From Candidatus Gastranaerophilales bacterium (GTDB lineage Bacteria > Cyanobacteriota > Vampirovibrionia > Gastranaerophilales > Gastranaerophilaceae): a DNA stretch of 40,918 nt. Below the pieces are notes generated by a model. The model saw only the letters and a list, made by a program, of their open reading frames with translations, made no database searches and was not told the DNA's origin. A program made the position numbers and the translations under genes. The stretch is from positions 1-40,918 of the forward strand of contig CALUPY010000022.1 in assembly GCA_944322755.1 (NCBI GenBank), read 5' to 3'. This document shows, one piece after another, positions 9,449 through 18,292 of the stretch; the first letter of the stretch is position 1; each line of letters begins with the position of its first letter.

Positions 9449-10438
9449 ATGTTTGATTTTTTTAAAAGAAAACCTGAAAAAGAAGCAGAAGCATCTTCTC
9501 CACAATCTGAAACAAAAGAGGAAAAGAAGGGGCTGTTTTCTTTAACTTTTGAAGGGTTGAAAAAAACTCTTGAAAAAACTGGAGAATCGCTTGTCTCAAA
9601 CGTCATAAAACAGGTTGAACAAAATGAAGAGTTTGACGAGTTTATTCTCGACGATATGGAAGAACTGCTCATAAAAGCGGACATCGGAGTAAATACTGCT
9701 TCAGAAATTGTTGATAAACTGCGTAAACAAAGCCTGATGAAGCCTTCCGGAGTAAAGAAATATCTCGAGGAAGAGTTTACAAAAATTCTTCTGTCAGCAG
9801 GCAGCAATGAACTTTCATACAGAGACAATGAAATAAATATATATTTTATAACAGGTGTGAACGGAGCAGGGAAAACAACTCTAATAGGTAAACTTGCCAA
9901 CAGATTTAAACTGCAGGGACGCAAAGTTCTTGTTGCGGCAGGTGATACCTTCCGTGCTGCAGCAGAAGAGCAGCTGAATATATGGAGCGAACGAGCCGGA
10001 GCAGATATAGTTAGAAATGACGGAGCAGATCCGGGTTCTGTTGTCTATGACGCAATACAAAAGGCAAAAAACGAACACTATGACGTAATACTTGTTGATA
10101 CTGCAGGCCGTTTGCAAAACAAATACAATCTAATGCAGGAACTGCAAAAGGTTAAAAATGTTATTGATAAAAATGCGCCGGATATGCTGAGAGAATCCAT
10201 CCTTGTCCTAGACGCAAACACTGGTCAAAACGGACTGGCACAGGCAAAAGTGTTTTCAGAATGCGTAAACCTGACATCAGTTGCCCTGACGAAACTGGAC
10301 GGCTCTGCTAAAGGCGGAATAATAATTGCAATTGCCAAAGAAATGGGACTGCCTGTAAAACTTATCGGAGTCGGCGAAAAGATGGAAGACTTGAAAGACT
10401 TTGATTCGAGAGAGTTTGTACGTGCGCTGTTTGAATAA
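9449..10438 (+). CDS. ftsY: Signal recognition particle receptor FtsY
   Basis: GTPase that docks ribosome-SRP complexes at the inner membrane for co-translational insertion. The 329 residues comprise a short acidic/basic A region (residues 1-35), a helical N domain (about 40-115) and the G domain with GVNGAGKTT (G1, near 136), DTFRAAAEEQ (G2), VDTAGRLQNK (G3) and TKLDGSAKGG (G4 and closing loop). Ending in DSREFVRALFE is typical. The short A region suggests membrane binding through an amphipathic helix. It follows nusB directly. The 116 bases downstream hold no obvious terminator before the next small gene. Confidence 0.97.
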   Translation: MFDFFKRKPEKEAEASSPQSETKEEKKGLFSLTFEGLKKTLEKTGESLVSNVIKQVEQNEEFDEFILDDMEELLIKADIGVNTASEIVDKLRKQSLMKPSGVKKYLEEEFTKILLSAGSNELSYRDNEINIYFITGVNGAGKTTLIGKLANRFKLQGRKVLVAAGDTFRAAAEEQLNIWSERAGADIVRNDGADPGSVVYDAIQKAKNEHYDVILVDTAGRLQNKYNLMQELQKVKNVIDKNAPDMLRESILVLDANTGQNGLAQAKVFSECVNLTSVALTKLDGSAKGGIIIAIAKEMGLPVKLIGVGEKMEDLKDFDSREFVRALFE

Positions 10439-10498
10439 ACAGTGTTATGCATATATTAAATATTTTTTTCATTTCCAATTGTAACAAATAGGCAATTC

Positions 10499-10522
10499 TT
10501 TTCCGAAAAAATACTTTAATAT
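10499..10522 (+). promoter_or_regulatory. Shared upstream element, copy 2
   Basis: TTTTCCGAAAAAATAC followed by TTTAATAT. It is identical to the element on the minus strand at 8422-8445 except for one base, and lies 32 bases before the ATG of the small gene at 10555. The distance would allow its TTTAAT (10515-10520) to be a -10 box. Confidence 0.55.
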
Positions 10523-10554
10523 CATGTGAAGTAAAAAGTAGTGTGAGAAAATTT

Positions 10555-10989
10555 ATGCAGCCTATCTATCCTAATTGTTTTGACTTGTTAACAACGCACG
10601 GAGTTATCCATAACGACCTTGTCGGATATATTACAGGAACCCCGTCGCAATATTTACAGAATTACGCTGCCCAATATGGAGGAATGCCAACGGCATCAGG
10701 ACATGCACAAGCACCGGTGCAGACCGGTGCACAAATACCTCAACAGCCTACTGCTGACATATATCACAAACCACAAAATCAGAAAGAACCTCCTGAAGCT
10801 CCTTCACTACATTCCCACAATCCTAAAAAAGGTAATATCGGGAAAAGTATTGCAATGAGCCTTATACTTTCTCTTGGTGCATCCCTGCTTTTGGCGAAAG
10901 GTATCAGAATGGTAAGAGGTACGACTGTCCCTCCGGTAACAAACGGCAGCCCATGGTACCAAAAATTTCTAAATCTGTTCAAAGTTTAG
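10555..10989 (+). CDS. Small Pro/Gln-rich membrane-anchored protein of unknown function
   Basis: 144 residues, not recognised. The N-terminal 40 residues (MQPIYPNCFDLLTTHG...) are followed by a low-complexity P/Q/H-rich linker (about 45-95), one likely transmembrane helix (SIAMSLILSLGASLLLAKGI, about 102-121) and a short tail WYQKFLNLFKV. A GTG twelve bases upstream could extend it by four residues (MRKF), but GTGAG spaced before the ATG at 10555 favours the shorter form. Its 3' end overlaps the convergent malic enzyme gene by 11 bases. It carries the 24-bp element shared with the small gene at 8335. Confidence 0.6.
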   Translation: MQPIYPNCFDLLTTHGVIHNDLVGYITGTPSQYLQNYAAQYGGMPTASGHAQAPVQTGAQIPQQPTADIYHKPQNQKEPPEAPSLHSHNPKKGNIGKSIAMSLILSLGASLLLAKGIRMVRGTTVPPVTNGSPWYQKFLNLFKV

Positions 10990-12481
10990 ATGCCATCACA
11001 TCCGTAATTCGTTGAACAACCCTCACATCAAGAGGGTCAGGAAGAATTTTTTCAGGAGACAACTCGTCTTTACTAACAATTGAAGCAAGCGCAACAGCAC
11101 AGTTTAGCTTTATTTCATCGGTAATTTTATGAATGTTACCATCGATAGCGCCTTTAAATACTCCGGGAAAAGCGAGAGAATTGTTTATTTGGTTCGGGAA
11201 ATCGCTCCGACCTGTCCCCACAATAAAAGCACCTGCGTCCTTTGCAGCATCAGGAAGAATTTCCGGCACCGGGTTTGCAAGTGCAAAAACAATAGCTTTA
11301 TCACTCATCGTTTTAACCATTTCCGGCGTGAGTAAATTACCCTTTGAGAGGCCTATAAATACATCTGCACCTTTTATTTCTTCCTCGAGTTTACCTTTTT
11401 CCTGATTTGGATTTGTTTCTTGTGCAAGAGCTTCAAGATTTTCATTATTTTGCGGACGTCCTTTGTAAACAGCCCCTTTGCTGTCCAGTATAATCAGATT
11501 TTTTACGCCTGCAAAAATCAAAAGCCTTGCAACCGCACTGCCTGCTGCTCCAGCACCGTTTATTATTACTTTTACATCTGACAGCTCTTTATTTGCCAGA
11601 GTAAGAGCATTCAAAACAGCAGCAAGCACGATTATGGCCGTTCCATGCTGGTCATCATGAAAGACAGGAATTTTCAGAGTATCTATTAAAGTATTTTCAA
11701 TTTCAAAACAAGCAGGAGCAGCAATATCTTCCATATGTATGCCGGAGAATGAATCTTCAAGCAGCTGGACAATTTTTATTACCTCTTTCGGATTCTGTGT
11801 TTTTAGACACAAAGGCATTGAACTCACACCCGCCAGTGCAGCATAAAGAGCAGCTTTCCCCTCCATAACGGGAATTGCCGCATCAGCACCGATATTGCCA
11901 AAACCGAGTACCGCAGTACCGTCAGAAACTATCGCCACCATCTTTTTGTTTTTTTCCCGGCTCAATTCTGTTTCAATTACTCCGCCTGCAAGTTCATGAA
12001 GCTGTAGTGACTTTTCCGACACATTGCCTTTTAATTTGGCAGGATTAAACATAAAAACGTTTCTGGAAATCGTGCCGAAAAATTCTTTTATATCAGGCAC
12101 AACACCTTTTAAAACAGGAATATCAACATCAAATTCAATTTCTTTTACATAATCAGAAATAAGACTCAAATCTATTCCGCAAAAATTCGGAACTATATTT
12201 TCAGCAACAAACTTCAAATCATGCGTCGTTGTCTGCTTAATACACAGTGGATAAGCATCTATTAAAAGCGAGCTTTTTAAAAATATTGCCCGTTTTAATG
12301 ACTGTTCGTAATCAAAAGAAATGACAGCAACCGAATCAATTTTATTTGTATAAATTTTCTCCGCCTCAATGTTTTCGCTTATTTTAAGACAAGATGACCC
12401 GACTCCTGGAGTATATACCAGAGACAGAATTTCTTTGTCATTTATTTCTATTTTCGGAACAACTTTAATACCCTGTGCCAT
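10979..12481 (-). CDS. NAD(P)-dependent malic enzyme with duplicated N-terminal domain
   Basis: Oxidative decarboxylation of malate to pyruvate. The main enzyme body starts near residue 158: SLQLHELAGGVIETE, VAIVSDGTAVLGFGNIG (182-198), VMEGKAAL with catalytic Lys209, GIHMEDIAAP with metal ligands, HDDQHGTAI, and the Rossmann motif INGAGAAGSAVARLL. The canonical SLAYTPGVA segment is missing from that position but is found at residues 20-27 (SLVYTPGV). The intervening 125 residues include PLCIK...FCGIDL (78-105), which resembles PLCLK...FSGIHM (223-250) of the main body. This looks like a partial tandem duplication of the malic domain with complementary losses. TAATG overlap with plsY indicates coupled translation. 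Confidence 0.88.
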   Translation of the reverse strand: MAQGIKVVPKIEINDKEILSLVYTPGVGSSCLKISENIEAEKIYTNKIDSVAVISFDYEQSLKRAIFLKSSLLIDAYPLCIKQTTTHDLKFVAENIVPNFCGIDLSLISDYVKEIEFDVDIPVLKGVVPDIKEFFGTISRNVFMFNPAKLKGNVSEKSLQLHELAGGVIETELSREKNKKMVAIVSDGTAVLGFGNIGADAAIPVMEGKAALYAALAGVSSMPLCLKTQNPKEVIKIVQLLEDSFSGIHMEDIAAPACFEIENTLIDTLKIPVFHDDQHGTAIIVLAAVLNALTLANKELSDVKVIINGAGAAGSAVARLLIFAGVKNLIILDSKGAVYKGRPQNNENLEALAQETNPNQEKGKLEEEIKGADVFIGLSKGNLLTPEMVKTMSDKAIVFALANPVPEILPDAAKDAGAFIVGTGRSDFPNQINNSLAFPGVFKGAIDGNIHKITDEIKLNCAVALASIVSKDELSPEKILPDPLDVRVVQRITDVMASKL

Positions 12482-13080
12482 TATTCACGTACCTTGTTTT
12501 CTTCACCTTTTAACAGTCTTTTTATATTTTCCCGGTGGAGCCATATAATATAGACTGCTCCGATTGCACAATAAATTACATAGCCTATTGGCTGTTTAAA
12601 AAGGTACATCAGCACGGGTGAAAGTGCCAGCGCTATGATAGAACCAAGCGATACATATTTGGAAATATAAGTAATTATGCCCCATATCACGGCAATACAG
12701 ATTCCGACGGGGAAACACAGAGCCAGTATAGTCCCCACTCCTGACGCAACTGATTTTCCTCCGGTAAATTTCAGAAATATGGATTTACTGTGACCCAAAA
12801 GAACAGAAATTGCGGCTATAACAGGAGTTATACCGTATTGAGCGTATGCTTTTAAGAACAAAAAGGCTAATAATACCGGTATTGCGCCCTTAATTGCATC
12901 CAAAAACATTACAATAAAAAACCACTTTTTTCCGAGAACACGTTTTACATTAGTGGCACCTGTTGAACCAGAGCCGATTTTTCTGATGTCCTGTCCGGTT
13001 TTAAGTTTTACAATAATATATCCTGTTGGAATCGAACCGATTATGTAACCCATAACTGCAGCTATTAAAATTTGTAGCAT
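12481..13080 (-). CDS. plsY: Glycerol-3-phosphate acyltransferase PlsY
   Basis: Inner-membrane enzyme that transfers acyl from acyl-phosphate to glycerol-3-phosphate, the first step of phosphatidic acid synthesis. All family motifs are present: GSIPTGYIIVKL (residues 15-26), DIRKIGSGSTGATNVKRVLG (about 31-50), GHSKSIFLKFTGGKSVASG (about 96-114) and a C-terminal WLHRENIKRLLKGEE. The 199-residue length and five to six membrane spans fit. It lies between der and the malic enzyme gene; 13 bases follow der, and TAATG links it to the next gene. Confidence 0.96.
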   Translation of the reverse strand: MLQILIAAVMGYIIGSIPTGYIIVKLKTGQDIRKIGSGSTGATNVKRVLGKKWFFIVMFLDAIKGAIPVLLAFLFLKAYAQYGITPVIAAISVLLGHSKSIFLKFTGGKSVASGVGTILALCFPVGICIAVIWGIITYISKYVSLGSIIALALSPVLMYLFKQPIGYVIYCAIGAVYIIWLHRENIKRLLKGEENKVRE

Positions 13081-13093
13081 AATAACTCCTCAA

Positions 13094-14425
13094 CTATTGC
13101 TGTTTTTCTTTACGTTCTCTGAAAGAGAGCCTTATAGGCGTGCCTGTAAATCCAAAAGCTTCTCTCATTTTGTTTTCCAAATATCTTTTGTAACTGTCCT
13201 GTACCAAATCCTCATTATTAACGAACAGTATGAATGTAGGCGGAGCTGTTTTTATCTGTGTTGCATAAAGCACACGAAGTTTTTTGCCCTTTTTGGTTGA
13301 TGGCGGATTCATTGCAAGAGCTTCAATTATAATTTTATTTAAAATACTTGTTGATACACGTTTTTGACACTGTTCATAAATTTCCTTTGATTTTTTATAA
13401 ATACTGACAAGTCTTTGTTTTGTCTTGGCACTGATAAAAATAACAGGCGCAAAACCCAAAAACGGTGCATCATGCCTGAGTTTTTCCTCGTATTTCACAG
13501 TGGAATTAGCCTGTTTGTCCTCAATTAAGTCCCACTTATTGACTGCGACAATAATCCCCTTTCCGGCTTCAACAATAATCTGGGAAATTTTTTTATCCTG
13601 ATCAGTAAGTCCTTCTGTAGCATCAACAATCAAAAGCGCAATGTCACAATCCTTTATTGCCCGAATCGCTCTGTCTACAGCAAATTTTTCCACACCCCAG
13701 TCAACCTTTGATTTTTTTCTGATACCGGCAGTGTCCACGAGAATAAACTCTTCACCTTCGTATTTTACTTTTGAATCTATACTGTCACGCGTTGTGCCTG
13801 ATATATCGCTTACAATCACTCTGTCTTCACCGAGAAGTGCATTAGTAATAGATGATTTTCCGGCATTTGGCTTTCCGACGATTGCAATTCTTATGTTCTC
13901 ATTTTTTATTGTTTCCTGATTTTTTTCAAAATCTTTTGTAATCTCATCTAGCAAATCCCCCACTCCACCGCTTCCATGCAGAGCTGAAACCGGAAACGGC
14001 TCCCCAAGAGCCAGTGCATAAAAATCAGCTGTCATCATGGAGCGTTCAGGCGAATCTATTTTGTTTACAGCAAGATATACCGGTTTTTTACTTCTTCTTA
14101 AAATATTAGCAATATCGTAGTCGACAGGATTTATGCCCTCTTTTCCGTCAACCAGAAATATTATGCTGTCCGCTTCGTCACAGGCTATTTGAGCCTGCGC
14201 AAAAATATTGAGCATAATTTCATCCTCATTGCCGGGAATAATACCGCCTGTATCAATTACGGTAAATTCTTTATGCTGCCACTCAACATCAAAATATATT
14301 CTGTCTCTTGTTACACCCGGTCTGTCATCGACAATAGACTGTCTCGCACCGACAAGCCTGTTCACAAAAGTTGATTTTCCTACATTCGGTCTGCCCACCA
14401 CAGCTACCACTGGTATTCGGCTCAT
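13094..14425 (-). CDS. der: Ribosome-assembly GTPase Der (EngA)
   Basis: Essential double-domain GTPase of 50S ribosome assembly. The first G domain has GRPNVGKST (residues 11-19), DDRPGVTRDR, DTGGI and NKID; the second has GKPNAGKSS (near 185), SDISGTTRDS, DTAGIRKK and NKWD. A KH-like C-terminal domain follows (PPSTKKGKKLRVLYATQ, then GFTGTPIRLSFRERK). The 443-residue length is standard. AGGA precedes the ATG by about eight bases. First gene of a der-plsY-malic enzyme operon, divergent from the prepilin cluster across a 337-base intergenic region. Confidence 0.98.
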   Translation of the reverse strand: MSRIPVVAVVGRPNVGKSTFVNRLVGARQSIVDDRPGVTRDRIYFDVEWQHKEFTVIDTGGIIPGNEDEIMLNIFAQAQIACDEADSIIFLVDGKEGINPVDYDIANILRRSKKPVYLAVNKIDSPERSMMTADFYALALGEPFPVSALHGSGGVGDLLDEITKDFEKNQETIKNENIRIAIVGKPNAGKSSITNALLGEDRVIVSDISGTTRDSIDSKVKYEGEEFILVDTAGIRKKSKVDWGVEKFAVDRAIRAIKDCDIALLIVDATEGLTDQDKKISQIIVEAGKGIIVAVNKWDLIEDKQANSTVKYEEKLRHDAPFLGFAPVIFISAKTKQRLVSIYKKSKEIYEQCQKRVSTSILNKIIIEALAMNPPSTKKGKKLRVLYATQIKTAPPTFILFVNNEDLVQDSYKRYLENKMREAFGFTGTPIRLSFRERKEKQQ

Positions 14426-14762
<337 letters not shown>

Positions 14763-16865
14763 ATGAACGGAAAAAAGAACTGCAAATTTGCATTTTCCAT
14801 GGCTGAGGCTTTAGTTACAATGCTTGTTGTAGCGCTGCTTGTTGCTGCAAGCATTCCGGTGTTTACAAAAAAACACCGTTCAATTGACAAAAACACCCAA
14901 CACGGAAAATGGGCATGTAAGTACATTAACGGAGAACTTCATTCTGCACGTGCAGAGGATATTGACGATAAGCTTCCTCCTGACAGCGAATGGGCAAAAG
15001 GCTGCGTTTTCCCCGGTACCGGAAAAAACGTAAAATACCTGTATGTTGAAGTATACGGTGCAGGCGGTGGCGGAAGTCCGGCAGAAGTTACTCCATGGGT
15101 AGCGAGAAACTTCCATTATGACTGGGGTGAACAGCTCCCGAGAGAAGGTGACTATGAAGTATTTATGGAAGCAGCTGCCGGTGGTAAAGGCGGAAACTGG
15201 TCATTCTCGAACAGCATATACACACCTGATTCCACCAGCAGACATCTGGGAAATATCGGTGCGTTTTATAATGAAACAAAGTACATAAAAGATTCTATAA
15301 CCACTTCTTCAGGTCCCTGCTCCTACTGTTCTGTATATAGTGAAAAGTACACATATGACTGTTCTTACACCACGCAGGACTGTTCATATGTAGATGAAAA
15401 CGGAAATTCCTGCTCTCCGTCGAGCAGCTCCAGTTCTTCAAGCAGCAGCTCTAGTAGCAGTTCTAGTAGCAGTTCCAGCTCTTCGAGCTCAAGCAGTAGC
15501 TCTTCAAGCGGAGGCTATCATTCAAGCAGCTCGAGCAGCGGAGGCCATCACTCTTCAAGCAGTAGCAGCTCGAGCAGCAGTAGCTCAAGTTCTAGTAGTA
15601 GTTCCAGCTCTTCGAGCTCAAGCAGTAGTTCCTCAAGTAGCGGCAGTTCTTCAAGCGGCGGCGGCTCTTCAAGCAGTGGTGGCCATTCAGGCGGCGATAG
15701 TTCTAGTAGCTGCCCATTCCCTCCCGGTGTTGGCGGCTGCAGAGCTATAATAGACAATATCTTCTCGCCCAACAGATTCGGACACGGCGTATTGACAGGC
15801 TCTGCCGTTAACATATTCCCCTTCAACCTGAAATATACCGGCGGTGTAGTTACAGGCGGTGCTTGTACACAATCTTGTACAGACCGAGTTGTACCAAAAA
15901 CCTGTACGGGCATACGTTACAGAATCAAAGAAACCTGCTGGTGTCCGGGCAATACTTGCTCAATAAAATCTGTTGCTCCCGGCGGCCCCTCAAAAGCTGT
16001 TTCAGGAACATATCACATGAAACAAGGTGAAACTATCATAAAACAGGTGCTGAATCCGGCAAAAACATATGCAGCAAAAAATGTAAACGGATATTCCGTA
16101 GCCTCCGGTATAGATGCTGAAGACTATAGATATTCACACCTGAAAAGAAGCATAGGCGGATCTTTGAACGTAACAGAATCAGCAGTAACACTCGTAGAAA
16201 TATACGGCGGAGAAGCTGCGAAAACAGGAACCAGAACATCGGGTGTAGGCGGATGTGTCTCACCTTGCGGAACACGACCAGGCTTCCCTAATTCTGCAGG
16301 AAACTCATCCCAGATGCACTGTGGTGCAAACGGTGCAACAGGTTCATATAAAGTCTTCAACGGTGATTTCGGAGACTCTACGAACACCTCCAAAACACCC
16401 GGAATGTGGATTGAACTCGATGAATTTGAATACAAAGTCGGCTGCCACGGACAGGCTGGCGGTGTGAACGCTTCTCTGCTCCCGACGGCAAACTCCAGAA
16501 ACTTCAAATTCCAGGTCGGAAAAGGCGGCGGTGACAACCAGGACGGTACTGATACTTACTTCAGCTGGGTAACAGCCAAAGGCGGTAAAGGTGCATTCAA
16601 AGGCTGTACCTCCAATACTACCGATGTAAATAAAGCACAGGTAGCCAACAACGGCCAGCGCCAAAATTCACTGGGTATAGCCGGTCTGAGTGACGGCGGT
16701 GAAGCCGGAGATGTAGACATCAAAGACCATACCGGTGTAAATAACAAACCTGGAAGACTTTATGAAAAGTTTCCTAATATGATGGACGACCTGGACCCTG
16801 CAGGAAGATGGATAGTCCTGCCGGCAGGAAAAGGCCTTGATGGTATGATTGTTGTCAGCTGGTAA
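14763..16865 (+). CDS. Giant prepilin-like protein A1 with poly-Ser tract
   Basis: 700 residues. A 10-residue leader ending in Ala precedes FSMAEALVTMLVVALLVAAS, a class III prepilin signal with Glu at mature position 5, to be cut by prepilin peptidase. The module HGKWAC...GCVFP (about 49-80) and VEVYGAGGGG (about 95-104) are shared with five other proteins here. Then comes a Cys-rich stretch (about 184-217), an almost pure Ser tract with SSGG(Y/H)HSS breaks (about 219-314), a second Cys-rich segment (about 363-402), a glycine-rich C-terminal domain (GCHGQAGG, QVGKGGG, AKGGKGAF) and the end GMIVVSW. Probably an assembled, disulfide-rich minor pilin or tip adhesin; Ser may be glycosylated. AAGGA supports the start. 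Function is inferred. Confidence 0.85.
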   Translation: MNGKKNCKFAFSMAEALVTMLVVALLVAASIPVFTKKHRSIDKNTQHGKWACKYINGELHSARAEDIDDKLPPDSEWAKGCVFPGTGKNVKYLYVEVYGAGGGGSPAEVTPWVARNFHYDWGEQLPREGDYEVFMEAAAGGKGGNWSFSNSIYTPDSTSRHLGNIGAFYNETKYIKDSITTSSGPCSYCSVYSEKYTYDCSYTTQDCSYVDENGNSCSPSSSSSSSSSSSSSSSSSSSSSSSSSSSSSSGGYHSSSSSSGGHHSSSSSSSSSSSSSSSSSSSSSSSSSSSSSSGSSSSGGGSSSSGGHSGGDSSSSCPFPPGVGGCRAIIDNIFSPNRFGHGVLTGSAVNIFPFNLKYTGGVVTGGACTQSCTDRVVPKTCTGIRYRIKETCWCPGNTCSIKSVAPGGPSKAVSGTYHMKQGETIIKQVLNPAKTYAAKNVNGYSVASGIDAEDYRYSHLKRSIGGSLNVTESAVTLVEIYGGEAAKTGTRTSGVGGCVSPCGTRPGFPNSAGNSSQMHCGANGATGSYKVFNGDFGDSTNTSKTPGMWIELDEFEYKVGCHGQAGGVNASLLPTANSRNFKFQVGKGGGDNQDGTDTYFSWVTAKGGKGAFKGCTSNTTDVNKAQVANNGQRQNSLGIAGLSDGGEAGDVDIKDHTGVNNKPGRLYEKFPNMMDDLDPAGRWIVLPAGKGLDGMIVVSW
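15418..15706 (+). repeat. Degenerate Ser-codon repeat array inside A1
   Basis: About 290 bases of mixed AGC/AGT/TCT/TCC/TCA/TCG codons encode the poly-Ser linker. A block starting AGTTCTAGTAGCAGTTCCAG near 15460 recurs near 15590 with few changes, so the tract grew in part by internal duplication. Mixed codon use argues for selection for Ser at the protein level and not a simple recent slippage expansion. Confidence 0.85.
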
Positions 16866-16873
16866 CAAAAAAG

Positions 16874-16909
16874 AGTATAAGCCGTGATGAAAAACGCGCG
16901 GCTTATACT
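16874..16909 (+). terminator. Hairpin between A1 and B1 (attenuator or weak terminator)
   Basis: An 11-bp stem, AGTATAAGCCG (16874-16884) pairing with CGGCTTATACT (16899-16909), starts nine bases after the A1 stop. The T-rich sequence after it is interrupted, so it may be a partial terminator or an mRNA 3'-end stabiliser. An equivalent, stronger hairpin lies between A2 and B2. Confidence 0.65.
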
Positions 16910-16946
16910 TATATTCTTATATTAGATTTTAGAAAAAGGTAAATTG

Positions 16947-18272
16947 ATGAACGGCAATAAACTTTTTTACAGAAAAATTGAAGCCTTTTCCCTTGCGGAA
17001 ATGGTTCTCATCCTGGTATTTGTAGCAATCCTGGCGCTTGGCTCAGGTATTATTCTGCCAAAGAAAATGAAAGCAAAAGATCCGGTTGTACCGCACGGAC
17101 GGTATTTTTGCACACTGATAAACGGACAGGAACACTATTTTCTCACCACTAATAGAAATTCCGAAATTCCTGACATAACTAATCCCGGCTGGAAACAGGG
17201 AAATTGCCAGAAAAATTTTACTGTTCCTAAATACGCAAACATACTGAATGTACAGATGATAGGAGGCGGAGGTGCAGGCAAAGATGCGTCAATGGTTGCC
17301 GAAGACGAAGACTCCACACCGTCAGCACATCTTGCTGCGCATGGTGAAAAATACAGCGTAGAAGTAGACGGATGGTATGATATCAACATGTGGGGACAGC
17401 AGGGTGAAACGACCTGGCGCTCTACATGGAATGACGGAGGATGTATTGCCCGTGATGCAAACCCCGGTGATGTTGCTGCATTTAGCGGACAAATACAACT
17501 CAAAAGAGGAGATGTGCTCCAGCTTCAACTCGAAGCAAGCACTCCAAATACCCGTTCAAATGTCTTCTGCTCCGACGGTAAATATAAACCGACAGAAAGC
17601 GAGTATAGAAAAGGCAATGACGGAGGCATGGCATATCTGCTTTTGAACGGTTCTATTATTGCGGCTATCAAAGGAAGTCTCGCGGGAACAATGGTTTGCA
17701 ACCCGATTATTAATGAATGTGAATCCAGATACGTCTCTACAGATGGTGCTGACGGAGAAATTACATCACTTTCATCACAAATTACAAATGTCCAAAAACG
17801 TTTGACTCCCAGCGGTGCTATCGGCTCTGTAAAAATCGATTATTCCAGCAGAAATGATACCTCCTCCAGTGCTTCCACCCCGACCGGAGGCTGCGGAGGC
17901 AGTGCCGGACAAACAAATGCGACACTCTATCCGGTATTGAGAGATACAGTACCCATAATCCGAATAGGCCAAGGCGGTACTCCCACCAGAGATGCAACCG
18001 CTACTATTTTCGGCTCTTTCCCTGCATCCGGAGGTTCACGCGGAGGCTATTGCCAGACCGGCTTGTCAAAAAGCCAGGGGTCAGACGGTGAAGCTTCGAC
18101 AGCACTTCAAAAACTACCGTCAAATCCGGGCATCGGAGCTAAAGGGTCAGTGCTGAACGGAGGCAATGCATCAGGATACGGTGCCGGCGGAGGCGGCGGT
18201 GCTGCTCAGAGTGAAAGTTCTCTTGGCATCGGCGGAAACGGTTCTAACGGACTCCTTGTCATAACGTGGTAA
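16947..18272 (+). CDS. Large prepilin-like protein B1
   Basis: 441 residues from the ATG at 16947, preceded by AAGG eight bases upstream (a TTG one codon earlier is possible but unneeded). The prepilin signal is a 13-residue leader ending in Ala, then FSLAEMVLILVFVAILALG. It is followed by LPKKMKAKD, the shared HGRYFC...C module, MIGGGGAGKDAS, a central region with FCSDGKYKPTESEY, and a C-terminal glycine-rich domain: GGCGGSAGQTNATLYP, IGQGG, FGSFPASGG, GAGGGGGAA. It ends GLLVITW. Paralog of B2, colinear throughout. Expected to be processed by prepilin peptidase and built into a pilus or pseudopilus; the exact role is unknown. Only 20 bases separate it from C1. Confidence 0.85.
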   Translation: MNGNKLFYRKIEAFSLAEMVLILVFVAILALGSGIILPKKMKAKDPVVPHGRYFCTLINGQEHYFLTTNRNSEIPDITNPGWKQGNCQKNFTVPKYANILNVQMIGGGGAGKDASMVAEDEDSTPSAHLAAHGEKYSVEVDGWYDINMWGQQGETTWRSTWNDGGCIARDANPGDVAAFSGQIQLKRGDVLQLQLEASTPNTRSNVFCSDGKYKPTESEYRKGNDGGMAYLLLNGSIIAAIKGSLAGTMVCNPIINECESRYVSTDGADGEITSLSSQITNVQKRLTPSGAIGSVKIDYSSRNDTSSSASTPTGGCGGSAGQTNATLYPVLRDTVPIIRIGQGGTPTRDATATIFGSFPASGGSRGGYCQTGLSKSQGSDGEASTALQKLPSNPGIGAKGSVLNGGNASGYGAGGGGGAAQSESSLGIGGNGSNGLLVITW

Positions 18273-18292
18273 GTATAAGAAAAGGATAAAAT

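Noticed and set aside
15394-15913. Ala/Val-rich (plus) and Leu/Glu-rich (minus) frames over the Ser tract
   Set aside because: They are out-of-frame readings of the AGC/TCN codons; the Ser frame is continuous with conserved prepilin and glycine-rich domains.
16944-16946. TTG start for B1
   Set aside because: The ATG at the next codon has better spacing from AAGG.
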